Assembly: GCF_963665355.1 (NCBI RefSeq)
Contig: NZ_OY762229.1
Coordinates: forward strand, 5,208,001 to 5,272,000
Length of the DNA stretch: 64,000 nucleotides
Reading direction: 5' to 3'
From: an uncultured Desulfobacter sp.
Lineage (GTDB): Bacteria > Desulfobacterota > Desulfobacteria > Desulfobacterales > Desulfobacteraceae
The notes beneath the pieces were generated by a model that was not told where the DNA came from, did no database searches, and saw only the letters and a list, made by a program, of their open reading frames with translations. The position numbers and the translations under genes are program-made. Positions 26,990 through 35,794 of this stretch are shown piece after piece; within the stretch, counting starts at the first letter, position 1, and the number at the start of each line of letters is the position of its first letter.

Positions 26990-28081
26990 ATGGAATCGGT
27001 TCTTTCTATTGGCGGCCTGGCAAAATCTTTTTCTGGCCAGCAGATTCTTCAGGACTTTGGCCTTGAAGTCAAAGCCAGCGAGTTTATTACACTTCTCGGG
27101 CCTTCAGGTTGTGGAAAAACAACGCTTTTGCGCATCATTGCCGGTTTTGAAAACCCAGACAATGGCATCATACTTCTTGACGGAAAAAACCTGCTTTCCC
27201 TGCCCGCGGAAAAACGCCAGGTCAACACGGTATTTCAAAGCTATGCGCTGTTTCCCCATCTCACCGTATTCCACAATGTTGCCTTTGGCCTGAAAATAAA
27301 AAAAATCAATGGCAAAGAACTTGAGACACGGGTGAACCAGGCCCTTGAACAGGTAAAAATGACTGATTTTTCATCACGTTACCCCCATCAGCTCTCCGGG
27401 GGCCAGCAGCAGCGGGTCGCCATGGCCCGGGCCATTGTCAACCGTCCGAGAATTCTTCTGCTGGATGAACCGCTTTCCGCTCTGGATGCGCGGCTGCGCA
27501 GGGAAATGCAGCTTGAGCTGAAAAAATTGCAGCGGGAGCTTGGCATATCCTTTATCTTTGTCACCCATGACCAGGAGGAGGCCTTGTCCATGTCAGACAG
27601 GATACTGGTCATGCAGGACGGCAGAATTGCCCAGTTAGGCACCCCCCGCCAGGTTTACGAGGAACCTGAAAACCTTTATGTGGCAAAATTCATCGGCGAC
27701 AGCAACTTTTTCCCCGGGGAAATAAGCACGGCTTGTGATCCTGACCAGGTGGAGGTCACCATATTTGGCCAGCAGATTACAGCCCACACCCGGCGCAAAT
27801 TCCAGCCGGGCGACAAAGTGGTACTGCTGCTGCGGCCCGAAGACCTAAGGCTTTATGAGACTCCCCCAAAAGATATACAAACCTTTGCCGGCAGTATTGT
27901 TGAGCGCAGTTACCGGGGCTCCACCCTTGATACGCTGGTTCGCCTTGATGACGGGCCTTTGCTTACAGCCTGCGAGTTCTTTGATGAAGATGACCCGGAT
28001 TTTGACTACAGTGTGGACGAACGGGTATATGTGGCCTGGGTTAAGGGCTGGGAGGTTGTTTTGCCTGATGAAAATTACTAG
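26990..28081 (+). CDS. potA: Spermidine/putrescine ABC transporter ATPase
   Basis: 363 residues. Start chosen at 26990 because AAAGGAG lies six bases before it; the ATG at 26984 is too close. Walker A is GPSGCGKTT (37-45), the signature LSGGQQQR (135-142), Walker B ILLLDEP (155-161), and the switch His lies in FVTHDQEEAL. A C-terminal TOBE region (FQPGDKVVLLLRPEDLRL) follows. It powers uptake of polyamines with PotB, PotC and PotD, encoded immediately downstream in the order potA-B-C-D. The 3' end overlaps potB by 14 bases. Confidence 0.93.
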   Translation: MESVLSIGGLAKSFSGQQILQDFGLEVKASEFITLLGPSGCGKTTLLRIIAGFENPDNGIILLDGKNLLSLPAEKRQVNTVFQSYALFPHLTVFHNVAFGLKIKKINGKELETRVNQALEQVKMTDFSSRYPHQLSGGQQQRVAMARAIVNRPRILLLDEPLSALDARLRREMQLELKKLQRELGISFIFVTHDQEEALSMSDRILVMQDGRIAQLGTPRQVYEEPENLYVAKFIGDSNFFPGEISTACDPDQVEVTIFGQQITAHTRRKFQPGDKVVLLLRPEDLRLYETPPKDIQTFAGSIVERSYRGSTLDTLVRLDDGPLLTACEFFDEDDPDFDYSVDERVYVAWVKGWEVVLPDENY

Positions 28082-28922
28082 CAAAACCCGCTTCAACATC
28101 ATTATTCTAATCTCAGGATGGTTTATCCTTTTTGGGGTTATTCCGCTGCTGCTGCTTGTCATTACAAGTTTTTTAACCATGGATCCGGCGAATCTGGTCC
28201 GTCTGAGTTTCAGCCTGAAAGCGTATTCGCAGCTGCTCATTGATCCCAGCTACATCATCGTTTTCATACGCTCGGTGAAACTTGCACTGATCACGACCCT
28301 GCTGTGCCTGGGGTTAGGCTATCCCTTTGCCTGGTATACGGCCAGGATGCCCCCCAAATGGCGAATTGGCGTTCTTGTCCTTCTGATGATCCCCTTCTGG
28401 ACCAACTCCCTTGTGAGAACCTATGCCATGCGCATGGTGCTGGGCACCCAGGGGATACTCAACAAAGCCCTGTTAAATCTGGGGCTCATCCACACCCCTT
28501 TGAAAATCATGTACACCGATTATGCGGTGGTGGCAGGACTTTTTTACCTGATGCTGCCCTTCATGGTGCTGCCTTTGTATGCGACCATTGAAAAACTGGA
28601 CTTCCAGCTGGTTGAAGCGGCACGGGATCTGGGCGCAGGCGCTGCCAGCGCATTTCTCAAGGTTATTTTTCCCCTCACCCTGCCCGGCATCATGGCCGGC
28701 TGTGTCATGGTGTTTGTGCCCACCATGGGGCTTTTCTATGTGGCCTCGCTTTTAGGTGGTGCACGCCAGCTGCTTGTGGGCAACCTCATCCAGCAGCAGT
28801 TCCTCAACGCACGGAACTGGCCCCTGGGCTCTGCAACCAGCATTGTGCTTATTATTTTCATGACGGTGATGCTGATCGGATACGGACTGCTGTTGCGCCG
28901 TTTCGGCCGGGGGAGGCAATAA
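28068..28922 (+). CDS. potB: Spermidine/putrescine ABC permease
   Basis: 284 residues, start at 28068 inside the end of potA with GGAGG upstream. Six or so membrane helices are visible, starting IIILISGWFILFGVIPLLLL. The ABC-coupling loop is EAARDLGAGAASAFLKVIFP (E-A-A-x-x-L-G-A). It forms the inner-membrane channel together with PotC. Its overlap with potA suggests coupled translation. Confidence 0.92.
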   Translation: MKITSKTRFNIIILISGWFILFGVIPLLLLVITSFLTMDPANLVRLSFSLKAYSQLLIDPSYIIVFIRSVKLALITTLLCLGLGYPFAWYTARMPPKWRIGVLVLLMIPFWTNSLVRTYAMRMVLGTQGILNKALLNLGLIHTPLKIMYTDYAVVAGLFYLMLPFMVLPLYATIEKLDFQLVEAARDLGAGAASAFLKVIFPLTLPGIMAGCVMVFVPTMGLFYVASLLGGARQLLVGNLIQQQFLNARNWPLGSATSIVLIIFMTVMLIGYGLLLRRFGRGRQ

Positions 28923-28926
28923 CGAC

Positions 28927-29709
28927 ATGAATATTTTAAGGCTGTTTTACTTTACAGGCATATTTTTCTATCTCTATCTGCCCATAACTGTGCTGGTCGT
29001 TAACGCATTCAATCTGAATAAATACGGCATGAAATGGGGAGGATTCACCTTTAAATGGTTTACGGCCATGCTCGAGAACCACTCCCTGATGGAGGCGGCC
29101 CGCCATTCAGTGCTCATTGCCGTATGCGCGGCGACCCTGGCCACGACCATTGGCGCCCTGTCCGCCATCGGATTGAACCGGTACCGGTTTTTGGGGCGAA
29201 AAGTCATCCAGGGCACGAGCATGACCCTGATGATGGCCCCGGACATAATCCTTGCCATTGCGTTTCTTGTCCTATTCATCACCCTGGGCATCGGCCTGGG
29301 ATTCTGGTCTTTGCTGCTTTCCCACATCACCTTTTGCCTGCCCTTTGCCATCATGACCATTACGGGCAGACTGCAGGATTTTGACCCCAATATTCTTGAT
29401 GCCGCCAGGGACCTGGGGGCAACGGAAAAAAACATACTTGCCCGGGTGATCCTTCCCATGATGCGGCCGGCCATTTTCTCAAGCTGGCTTCTGGCATTCA
29501 CCCTCTCCCTGGATGATGTAATCATCAGTTCATTTGTCACAGGCCCAAGCTATGATGTGCTGCCCTTAAAAATCTTTTCAATGGTTAAAGTGGGAGTCAA
29601 ACCCGAAGTCAATGCCCTTGCCGCCCTTCTGGTTCTGCTCTCCCTTGCACTGGTTATTGTCAGTCAATTAATGTTGAAGGAGAAAAAAACACATGAAAAC
29701 ACTGTTTAA
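28927..29709 (+). CDS. potC: Spermidine/putrescine ABC permease
   Basis: 260 residues starting four bases after potB, preceded by GGGAGG. Predicted six membrane helices; the coupling loop is DAARDLGATEKNILARVILP. The LDDVIISSFVTGP segment is typical of PotC. It overlaps potD by 17 bases. Second half of the membrane channel. Confidence 0.92.
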   Translation: MNILRLFYFTGIFFYLYLPITVLVVNAFNLNKYGMKWGGFTFKWFTAMLENHSLMEAARHSVLIAVCAATLATTIGALSAIGLNRYRFLGRKVIQGTSMTLMMAPDIILAIAFLVLFITLGIGLGFWSLLLSHITFCLPFAIMTITGRLQDFDPNILDAARDLGATEKNILARVILPMMRPAIFSSWLLAFTLSLDDVIISSFVTGPSYDVLPLKIFSMVKVGVKPEVNALAALLVLLSLALVIVSQLMLKEKKTHENTV

Positions 29710-30733
29710 ACCCCTTATGGCCATAATCACGATTATGGTTGCCGCCTTGCAGGCCCAGGCCGCAGAAAAAATTTATGTTTACAACTGGACGGAATACCTG
29801 CCCGAATCAGCAATTGAAGAATTTACCCAAAAGACAGGTATTGAGGTGGTTTACACCACCTATGACAGCAATGAAACCATGTATGCCAAACTCAAGCTGA
29901 TTAAATCAGACGGATATGACGTGGCTGTGCCCTCAACCTATTTTGTGGCGAAGATGGGCAGGGAAGGCATGCTCACAAAACTGAACCACACCCTTTTACC
30001 CAACATGAAAAACCTTGATCCCGAACTTTTGAACAAAGAGTATGATCCCCACAACAACTACTCCATACCCTATATGTGGGGTTCCACAGGCATTGCCGTG
30101 AACACCGATGAAATCCCCAAGGAACAGGTCACATCCTGGCAGGATCTGTGGAAGCCCGAATTTAAAGGAAAGCTGCTGCTCCAGGACGATTTGCGGGAGG
30201 TCTTTCACATGGCACTGCGCATTAAAGGGTTTTCCGGCAACACCACCAACCCCAAGGAAATTGAACAGGCCTACCTGCTGCTCAAGGATCTGATGCCCAA
30301 TGTACTGCTGTTCAACTCCGACTCCCCGAGACTGCCTTTTCTGGCAGGTGAGGTCAGCATCGGCATGATGTGGAACGGCGAAGCCTGGATGGCCCGCCAG
30401 GAGAATCCGGCAATCCAGTATGTATACCCCAAAGAAGGCGCAAGCTTCTGGGTGGACAGCTTTGTTATCCCCAAGGGGGCACGAAACCCCAAAGGCGCCC
30501 ATGCATTCATCAACTTTATGATGAAACCTGAAGTGGCAAAAACCTGTGTTGAAGAGTACGGGTACCCCACCCCGGTAAAGCCGGCTCTTGCCCTTTTGGC
30601 CCCAGAAATCAGCAGCAACCGCACCATCTTTCCTGAATCAAAGGTCATCAAACAGGGCGAATTCCAAAATGACGTGGGACCGGCCATTGAAATCTATCAG
30701 CAATACTGGGAAAAGCTTCGTACCAGCAACTAG
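29693..30733 (+). CDS. potD: Periplasmic spermidine/putrescine-binding protein
   Basis: 346 residues, ATG with AAGGAG upstream inside the end of potC. A signal peptide (to about residue 24, AQAAE) precedes the mature start IYVYNWTEYLPESAIEEFT, a PotD hallmark. YMWGSTGIAVNTDEIP and the aromatic WNGEAWMARQ region contribute the polyamine-binding pocket in the family. Its 3' end overlaps the convergent phosphatase gene by four bases, so no terminator fits between them. Confidence 0.92.
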   Translation: MKTLFKPLMAIITIMVAALQAQAAEKIYVYNWTEYLPESAIEEFTQKTGIEVVYTTYDSNETMYAKLKLIKSDGYDVAVPSTYFVAKMGREGMLTKLNHTLLPNMKNLDPELLNKEYDPHNNYSIPYMWGSTGIAVNTDEIPKEQVTSWQDLWKPEFKGKLLLQDDLREVFHMALRIKGFSGNTTNPKEIEQAYLLLKDLMPNVLLFNSDSPRLPFLAGEVSIGMMWNGEAWMARQENPAIQYVYPKEGASFWVDSFVIPKGARNPKGAHAFINFMMKPEVAKTCVEEYGYPTPVKPALALLAPEISSNRTIFPESKVIKQGEFQNDVGPAIEIYQQYWEKLRTSN

Positions 30734-31617
30734 TCGATACTGATGGAGATACAGGCTATATCATCGTGGCATTTGAACCGTGGAAAAGACAGGCACAAAG
30801 GGTCTGTCTTTTCCATCTGCCGGATTGTTTTTTTTAAGCCCGTAAGTCCCAGAAAAAGAAATCCGTTTACCAGGGCCGTATAATCTGTTTTTCTATCCGG
30901 AATCGCAGAAGGGATTGTCAGTCCATCCGTAAAGAGCAGAATATGGCGAACCTCTTCAAGATTCTGGGTTCCGTGGTTCAAAAACGCCTGGGCCGCCTTT
31001 TCTCCGCTGAGTACCCCGTAGGAGACATTCATTTGAGACCTTACGCTTCGGATCTGGCCGGCCAGTTTTTCCCTGGCCAGCGACACCCTTGCCCGGGTTT
31101 CCCATGAATCAACCCGGGGCCATCCTGGTTTTCCCGACTCCGACTGGTCCCGGGTCAGCTCCCGCCACAGGCACAGGGTTTTATAATCATGATTTTCCCG
31201 TTCCACCAACGCCTTATATGATCCATCATTATATATAACAAGAATCATGGCGTCCCCGGCCTGAACCCATTCCAGATGGTTCTGTTTTATACGAACCACA
31301 GCCGCACTGGTGCTCCAGAGGTTTTCCTTTCTGGAAATATCCACGCCGTGCATGACCATCTGCTTCATAATTTCGTTATTGGCCTGATCCGCCAGCTCAC
31401 AAAGAGGGAAATGGTTGTAACGGAATACTGACATGGCGGCCTCGGCAGCAAGCAGGCCGCCGGTACGGCCACCCCCAAAGGTTCTTTTATCAAGGCTTGT
31501 CGCCCCGTCAAAAACGCCGAAAATATTATCCCCGGCCACCAGACAGTCTTCATTGACAGGGGCAGTGCCTTTTTCAAGAATGGTCTGAACTTTAATATTT
31601 ACCCTCGGCTTTAGCAT
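30730..31617 (-). CDS. PP2C-like serine/threonine phosphatase
   Basis: 295 residues. The PP2C metal-site motifs are visible in order: NEDC (about 23), GVFDGATS (33-40, Asp-Gly), WVQAGDAMILV (GDS-type turn as GDA), LLFTDGLT, and CHDDIACISI (final metal Asp). The usual R-E-D-N is changed to V-N-E-D. It probably dephosphorylates proteins or acts as a stress-type phosphatase; no kinase partner is encoded beside it. It converges on the polyamine operon. Confidence 0.75.
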   Translation of the reverse strand: MLKPRVNIKVQTILEKGTAPVNEDCLVAGDNIFGVFDGATSLDKRTFGGGRTGGLLAAEAAMSVFRYNHFPLCELADQANNEIMKQMVMHGVDISRKENLWSTSAAVVRIKQNHLEWVQAGDAMILVIYNDGSYKALVERENHDYKTLCLWRELTRDQSESGKPGWPRVDSWETRARVSLAREKLAGQIRSVRSQMNVSYGVLSGEKAAQAFLNHGTQNLEEVRHILLFTDGLTIPSAIPDRKTDYTALVNGFLFLGLTGLKKTIRQMEKTDPLCLSFPRFKCHDDIACISISID

Positions 31618-31935
31618 TCAGCAAAGCTATAAAAATGCCGGCATCCATGTCAAAATGAAATATTCGATATTTTTTCAAGTTTGCATTGATAATACTAATC
31701 CCGAGCAACCATGCTTTTCGTACATCCGTGCCCTGCTGATTTAAAATGTAAAATAATACATACATGGAGGCCTGTACCGACCAATAAAATTGAATATCCC
31801 GATAAAACAAACAACAGAAGATAAGGATTTTCAATTTGCCAAAAACCCTTATTTTATATAGGTCTTGAAACGTTTGTGGTTTAGATTGGATAAATGTTGC
31901 CGCTGGAAATAAAAGAGTATTAAGGACAGATTTTC

Positions 31936-31981
31936 CCAGACAACACTGAAGTTTTTAAAGGCACTGCCCGAGGTTGTCTGG
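31936..31981 (+). promoter_or_regulatory. Perfect 9-bp inverted repeat in the leader of the IscA-like gene
   Basis: CCAGACAAC and GTTGTCTGG lie 28 bases apart, ending 34 bases before the start codon. This could be an operator or an mRNA leader hairpin. It falls in a gene-free gap of nearly 400 bases (31618-32015) where nothing else was recognised. Confidence 0.5.
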
Positions 31982-32015
31982 TGCAAAAATTTTAGTATTT
32001 AAAGGAGTCAATCTA

Positions 32016-32327
32016 ATGATCAATGTCACCAAGCCTGCCCAGGAACAGGTCAGGATGTATTTTGAAGGCAAAGAACTTTCACCCGTCAGAATCTTTCTTA
32101 ACAGCGGCGGATGCGGCGGGCCAAGCCTTGCCATGGCCCTGGACGAGAAACAGGAGACCGATGCTGTATTTACCTTTGACAATGTAGAATACATCATGAA
32201 CAAAGACCTTCTGGAAAAGGCAAGCCCTGTGGATATTGATTTCGTAGGAAGCGGCTTTCACCTGGAATCAAACCTGAAACCGGCAGGCGGATGCATGGGG
32301 TGCAGCGGCGGGACATGCGGCAGCTAG
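32016..32327 (+). CDS. IscA/HesB-like iron-sulfur protein, anaerobe type
   Basis: 103 residues; start at 32016 has AAAGGAG nine bases upstream. Fold and size match A-type carriers (MINVTKPAQEQVRMYFEGKE, RIFLNSGGCGGPSLAMALDE). The three-cysteine pattern differs from IscA: the first Cys lies in GGCGGP and the end is GGCMGCSGGTCGS, with three cysteines instead of CGC. This variant is common in strict anaerobes and may carry or bind iron-sulfur clusters, or possibly sulfide or selenium. It is followed 14 bases later by a RelE-like gene. Confidence 0.85.
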   Translation: MINVTKPAQEQVRMYFEGKELSPVRIFLNSGGCGGPSLAMALDEKQETDAVFTFDNVEYIMNKDLLEKASPVDIDFVGSGFHLESNLKPAGGCMGCSGGTCGS

Positions 32328-32341
32328 CCGAAAGGGTAAGT

Positions 32342-32827
32342 ATGGCGCAGGAAGTCCACCTTCATCCAAAACTGGAAAGACAGCTTACAGCAATGCAAAA
32401 TCAGGTCAACGCCCCATCCATTGCTGCAGACCGCGCCCAAAAAATTATTAAAGCCATGATTGAAGGCCGAACATCCCAGGCTGCAGGGCTGTTCAGAGCG
32501 CGTTCAGATGCCCGGGTAAAAAATTCCTGGAAATATGACCTTGGTGCAGGATACCGCCTGATCTGTATCCGTGACAGACAGATCATTTACGTCATGTATG
32601 TAGGAGATCACGAAAGCTGTGACGCCTGGCTGAACAGCAATTCAAAAAAACAGCCCCAAAATACTGAAATTAAGATGACCGCCTTCACCATTCGTAACAA
32701 TCCGGAAATTTATGATTTTCAAACAGTTTGTTCCATGGACCCAGAAGCGGATTCAGATGATCAGAATTTGACACCCATTCCCCAGGAATACCTAAGAAGG
32801 GTATTCTGCGGGCTTGTGGCTGGTTGA
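32342..32827 (+). CDS. RelE/ParE-like protein with C-terminal extension
   Basis: 161 residues from the ATG at 32342, preceded by AAAGG. The first about 95 residues fit the RelE/ParE fold: helical start (PKLERQLTAMQNQ), then RVKNSWKYDLGAGYRLICIR and IIYVMYVGDHESCDAWL. A tail of about 60 residues (EIYDFQTVCSMDPEADSDD) is extra. RelE enzymes cut mRNA on the ribosome. No antitoxin gene adjoins it; upstream is the IscA-like gene. It may therefore be a domesticated relative rather than an addiction toxin. Confidence 0.65.
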   Translation: MAQEVHLHPKLERQLTAMQNQVNAPSIAADRAQKIIKAMIEGRTSQAAGLFRARSDARVKNSWKYDLGAGYRLICIRDRQIIYVMYVGDHESCDAWLNSNSKKQPQNTEIKMTAFTIRNNPEIYDFQTVCSMDPEADSDDQNLTPIPQEYLRRVFCGLVAG

Positions 32828-32919
32828 TATGCTGACTGATAGCGGAACATCGGGAATTCAAAAATAATACTGATGTAAAAAGATTAGACCTTAAAGCAAC
32901 CATTTCAAAGGAGAACGTT

Positions 32920-34245
32920 ATGACCGAGGCAATAAAACTTGATAAGGGAACAAAGGCAGCGTTTAGAGAAAAACTGATGGGTAAACTGCCCAATGGGGCC
33001 AATCTTAATACATGCCTGACATGCGGTGTATGCGCTTCCGGTTGCCCGGCCACCGGGCTTGAAAATATGGATCCGCGCAAATTCGTCAGGATGGTGGCTT
33101 TGGGCATGGACGAAGAACTGACCATGCATCCATGGGTGTGGATGTGTTCCCAGTGCCAGAGGTGCATTTATGTATGCCCGATGAAGATCGACATCCCGGC
33201 CATGATTTTTGAGGCCCGGAATTTATGGCCCCGGGACCAAAGGCCCAAAGGCATTGTAGGGTCTTGTGATATGGCCATGAGAAACACCTGCGGCAGTGCC
33301 ATGGGCATTTCCGAAGAGGATTTTGAGTGGGTGGTTGGAGATATTCTTGACGAAGTTCATGAAAACCAGCCGGGTTGGGAAGATCTTGAAGCTCCGGTCA
33401 ATAAAGAAGGTGCCCATTTCTTTGTAAGCCAGAATTCCCGTGAACCAGGCACGGAACCCGAGGAGATGATTCCGTTATGGAAAATTCTGCATATTGTAGG
33501 CGCAGACTGGACCTACGCCACACGGGGCTGGGGTGGAGAAAATTATTGCATGTTCCTTGCAGATGACGAAAGCTGGGAAAAAGTTGCAAGGAACTCCATT
33601 GAATCCGCCGGTGAACTGGGCTGCAAAGTCTATTTAAACACCGAATGCGGCCATTCAACCTATTCCATATGGCAGGGCCAGAAACGATACAATATAGAGA
33701 CCAAGCTTGAAATTGCACCCATGGTTCAATATTATGCCAAATGGATCCGGGAAGGCAAACTGAAACCTAGTTCCGACTGGAACAAAGACTTAAAAGTTAC
33801 GTTTACCTGCCAGGATCCCTGTCAGCAGGTTCGAAAAAGTTTTGGTGACCCCCTGGCCGAGGATTTACGCTTTATTATCAAAGCCTGTGTCGGTGAAGAA
33901 AATTTCATTGATATGCAGCCGAACTATTCCAATAACTTCTGCTGCGGTGGCGGCGGTGGATACCTTCAGTCAGGATACAATGAACAACGTCTGAAATATG
34001 GCGAAATCAAAAAAGATCAGATCCTGGCCACCGGTGCAGCCTACTGCGTTACACCCTGCCATAACTGTCATGATCAAATTCATAAACTGGCGGAGCACTA
34101 TGAATGTGAATATCATACCATTCATTTATGGACACTGATTGCGTTTTCATTAGGCGTGCTTGGCGCGACGGAACGGTTATATCTGGGGCCGGACCTGAAG
34201 CCACTTAACATGCCGGAAGGCCAAGAATTAGAAGACGAATATTAA
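32920..34245 (+). CDS. HdrD-like CCG-domain iron-sulfur oxidoreductase
   Basis: 441 residues with AAAGGAG upstream. Two 4Fe-4S motifs open it: CLTCGVCASGCPATG (about 32-46) and CSQCQRCIYVCPMK (about 76-89). The C-terminal half has two cysteine-rich CCG sites (TCQDPCQQ, then FCCGGGGGYL and TPCHNCHD). This is the domain set of fused heterodisulfide-reductase-like proteins (HdrC plus HdrB, or TmcB-type). They pass electrons between quinones, cytochromes or thiol cofactors. It stands alone before a strong terminator and just upstream of the double-cubane pair, so a role in the same redox system is an inference. Confidence 0.85.
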   Translation: MTEAIKLDKGTKAAFREKLMGKLPNGANLNTCLTCGVCASGCPATGLENMDPRKFVRMVALGMDEELTMHPWVWMCSQCQRCIYVCPMKIDIPAMIFEARNLWPRDQRPKGIVGSCDMAMRNTCGSAMGISEEDFEWVVGDILDEVHENQPGWEDLEAPVNKEGAHFFVSQNSREPGTEPEEMIPLWKILHIVGADWTYATRGWGGENYCMFLADDESWEKVARNSIESAGELGCKVYLNTECGHSTYSIWQGQKRYNIETKLEIAPMVQYYAKWIREGKLKPSSDWNKDLKVTFTCQDPCQQVRKSFGDPLAEDLRFIIKACVGEENFIDMQPNYSNNFCCGGGGGYLQSGYNEQRLKYGEIKKDQILATGAAYCVTPCHNCHDQIHKLAEHYECEYHTIHLWTLIAFSLGVLGATERLYLGPDLKPLNMPEGQELEDEY

Positions 34246-34292
34246 ATCATTTCGCGGCATTTAAAAGGCGTTTTAAAATAAGTATTAATTTT

Positions 34293-34328
34293 CGGGGCAG
34301 GGTATTATTTTTATCCTGCCCCGTTTTT
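34293..34328 (+). terminator. Rho-independent terminator after the HdrD-like gene
   Basis: CGGGGCAGG and CCTGCCCCG form a nine-pair GC-rich stem followed by TTTTT. Confidence 0.85.
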
Positions 34329-34505
34329 CTATTGGAATCACCAATTCATATTCACATTTTTTATTTATATTTTCGTTTTGATTTTAATACCCATCGTCAT
34401 AATATTTAGGGTTTCAGCATAGATAAGTGTCTTTGTTAAATTGAATGTGGATTACTTATCGATGAAAGAGACACAAGTACTGATGTTATAAAAAAGGAGT
34501 ATACA

Positions 34506-35786
34506 ATGAGCGAAGATTATGCCCCCATGTGGGAGAGTCTTGGCATGGATTTACAAGCCCACGACGCGTTATTAGGTGTTTTGGGGCAAGGGTACCAGGA
34601 CATATATCTTGCCCAGAAGAATCGCCCCGAAGGCATGGGGTATTTTGATTTTGTCATGAACGAGGTCCATGGACTGAGGATCAAGGAGCTTTTGGACGAG
34701 AAAAAACAGAACCGCAAGATCATTGGCAGTTATTGCGTGTTTGTGCCGGAAGAGATTGCCCTTGCCGGGGGTGCAACCCTGGTAGGCCTGTGTTCCGGTG
34801 CGGACTTTGCCGTTGAGGAAGTGGAAAAACATTTACCCCGAAATACCTGCGCATTGATTAAATCCTCCTTTGGTTTCAAGTTAGGTAAGGTCTGTCCCTA
34901 CCTTGAAAGTGCGGACATGATTGTGGGCGAAAACACCTGTGACGGCAAGAAAAAAGCCTATGAAATTTTTGCCGGCATGGTGGACAACCTTTACATCATG
35001 GACCTGCCCCAGGTCAAATCCGGCCAGGGACGCACACTTCTTAAAGAAGAATATGAACGTTTTAAAAAAGCCGTGGAAGACTTGACCGGCAACACAATCA
35101 CCCGGGAATCACTCAAAGAGGCAATCAAGGTCGTAAATGCAAAACGGGCCGCCCTGCACCGGTTGGCACTATTAAGGAAGGCCGATCCTGTGCCCATTTC
35201 CGGCCTTGACGCCCTTTTAGCCAATCAGGTGTTCTTTTACGACAACCCCGCCAGGTTCACCGAATCCGTAAACAAAATCTGTGACGAACTTGAAGTGCGG
35301 ATCAAGGAAAACAAAGGCGCATTTCCGCCCAAAACTCCGAGAATTCTTATTTCCGGCTGTCCCATGGCTGTTCCCAACTGGAAACTTCCCTGGATCATTG
35401 AAACCAGCGGCGCTGTGATCGTGGGCGAGGAGTCCTGCGTTGGCGAACGGGGCGCACGTAATCTGACCGGTGATTCAGGACAAAGTCTTGATGAAATGAT
35501 GGAGGCCATCACGGAGCGCTATTTCAAGGTGGACTGTGCGATCTTTACCCCCAACCAGGAGCGCAGCGACCATATTGTTGAGATGGCCAAAGCCTATGGC
35601 GCAAACGGTGTGATCCATTACGGCCTGCAGTTCTGCCAGCCCTATATCATGGAATCCATCCCTGTGGAAAATAAACTTGAAAAATTAGGCATCCCCTGTA
35701 TGAGAATTGAGACAGATTACGGCATGGAGGATGTGGGACAACTTAAGACCAGAGTGGAAGCCTTTATAGAGCAAATTTCCGATTAA
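34506..35786 (+). CDS. Double-cubane cluster protein (2-hydroxyacyl-CoA dehydratase D-like)
   Basis: 426 residues with AAAAAGGAG upstream. Matches the BcrB/HgdB-like family used in double-cubane proteins: IIGSYCVFVPEEIALAGGA, KVCPYLESADMIVGENTCDG, ILISGCPMAVPNWKLPWIIE and IVGEESCVGERGARN, with cysteines that can bind two cubanes. It is a single subunit, not the heterodimer of real dehydratases. In Carboxydothermus the equivalent protein works with an ATPase activator and can reduce small molecules such as acetylene in vitro; its natural substrate is unknown. The activator gene follows eight bases downstream. Confidence 0.85.
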   Translation: MSEDYAPMWESLGMDLQAHDALLGVLGQGYQDIYLAQKNRPEGMGYFDFVMNEVHGLRIKELLDEKKQNRKIIGSYCVFVPEEIALAGGATLVGLCSGADFAVEEVEKHLPRNTCALIKSSFGFKLGKVCPYLESADMIVGENTCDGKKKAYEIFAGMVDNLYIMDLPQVKSGQGRTLLKEEYERFKKAVEDLTGNTITRESLKEAIKVVNAKRAALHRLALLRKADPVPISGLDALLANQVFFYDNPARFTESVNKICDELEVRIKENKGAFPPKTPRILISGCPMAVPNWKLPWIIETSGAVIVGEESCVGERGARNLTGDSGQSLDEMMEAITERYFKVDCAIFTPNQERSDHIVEMAKAYGANGVIHYGLQFCQPYIMESIPVENKLEKLGIPCMRIETDYGMEDVGQLKTRVEAFIEQISD

Positions 35787-35794
35787 GGGAAAAA

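Noticed and set aside
31592-31834. 80-codon frame upstream of the phosphatase
   Set aside because: It overlaps the phosphatase start out of frame, and no ribosome site or family was seen.
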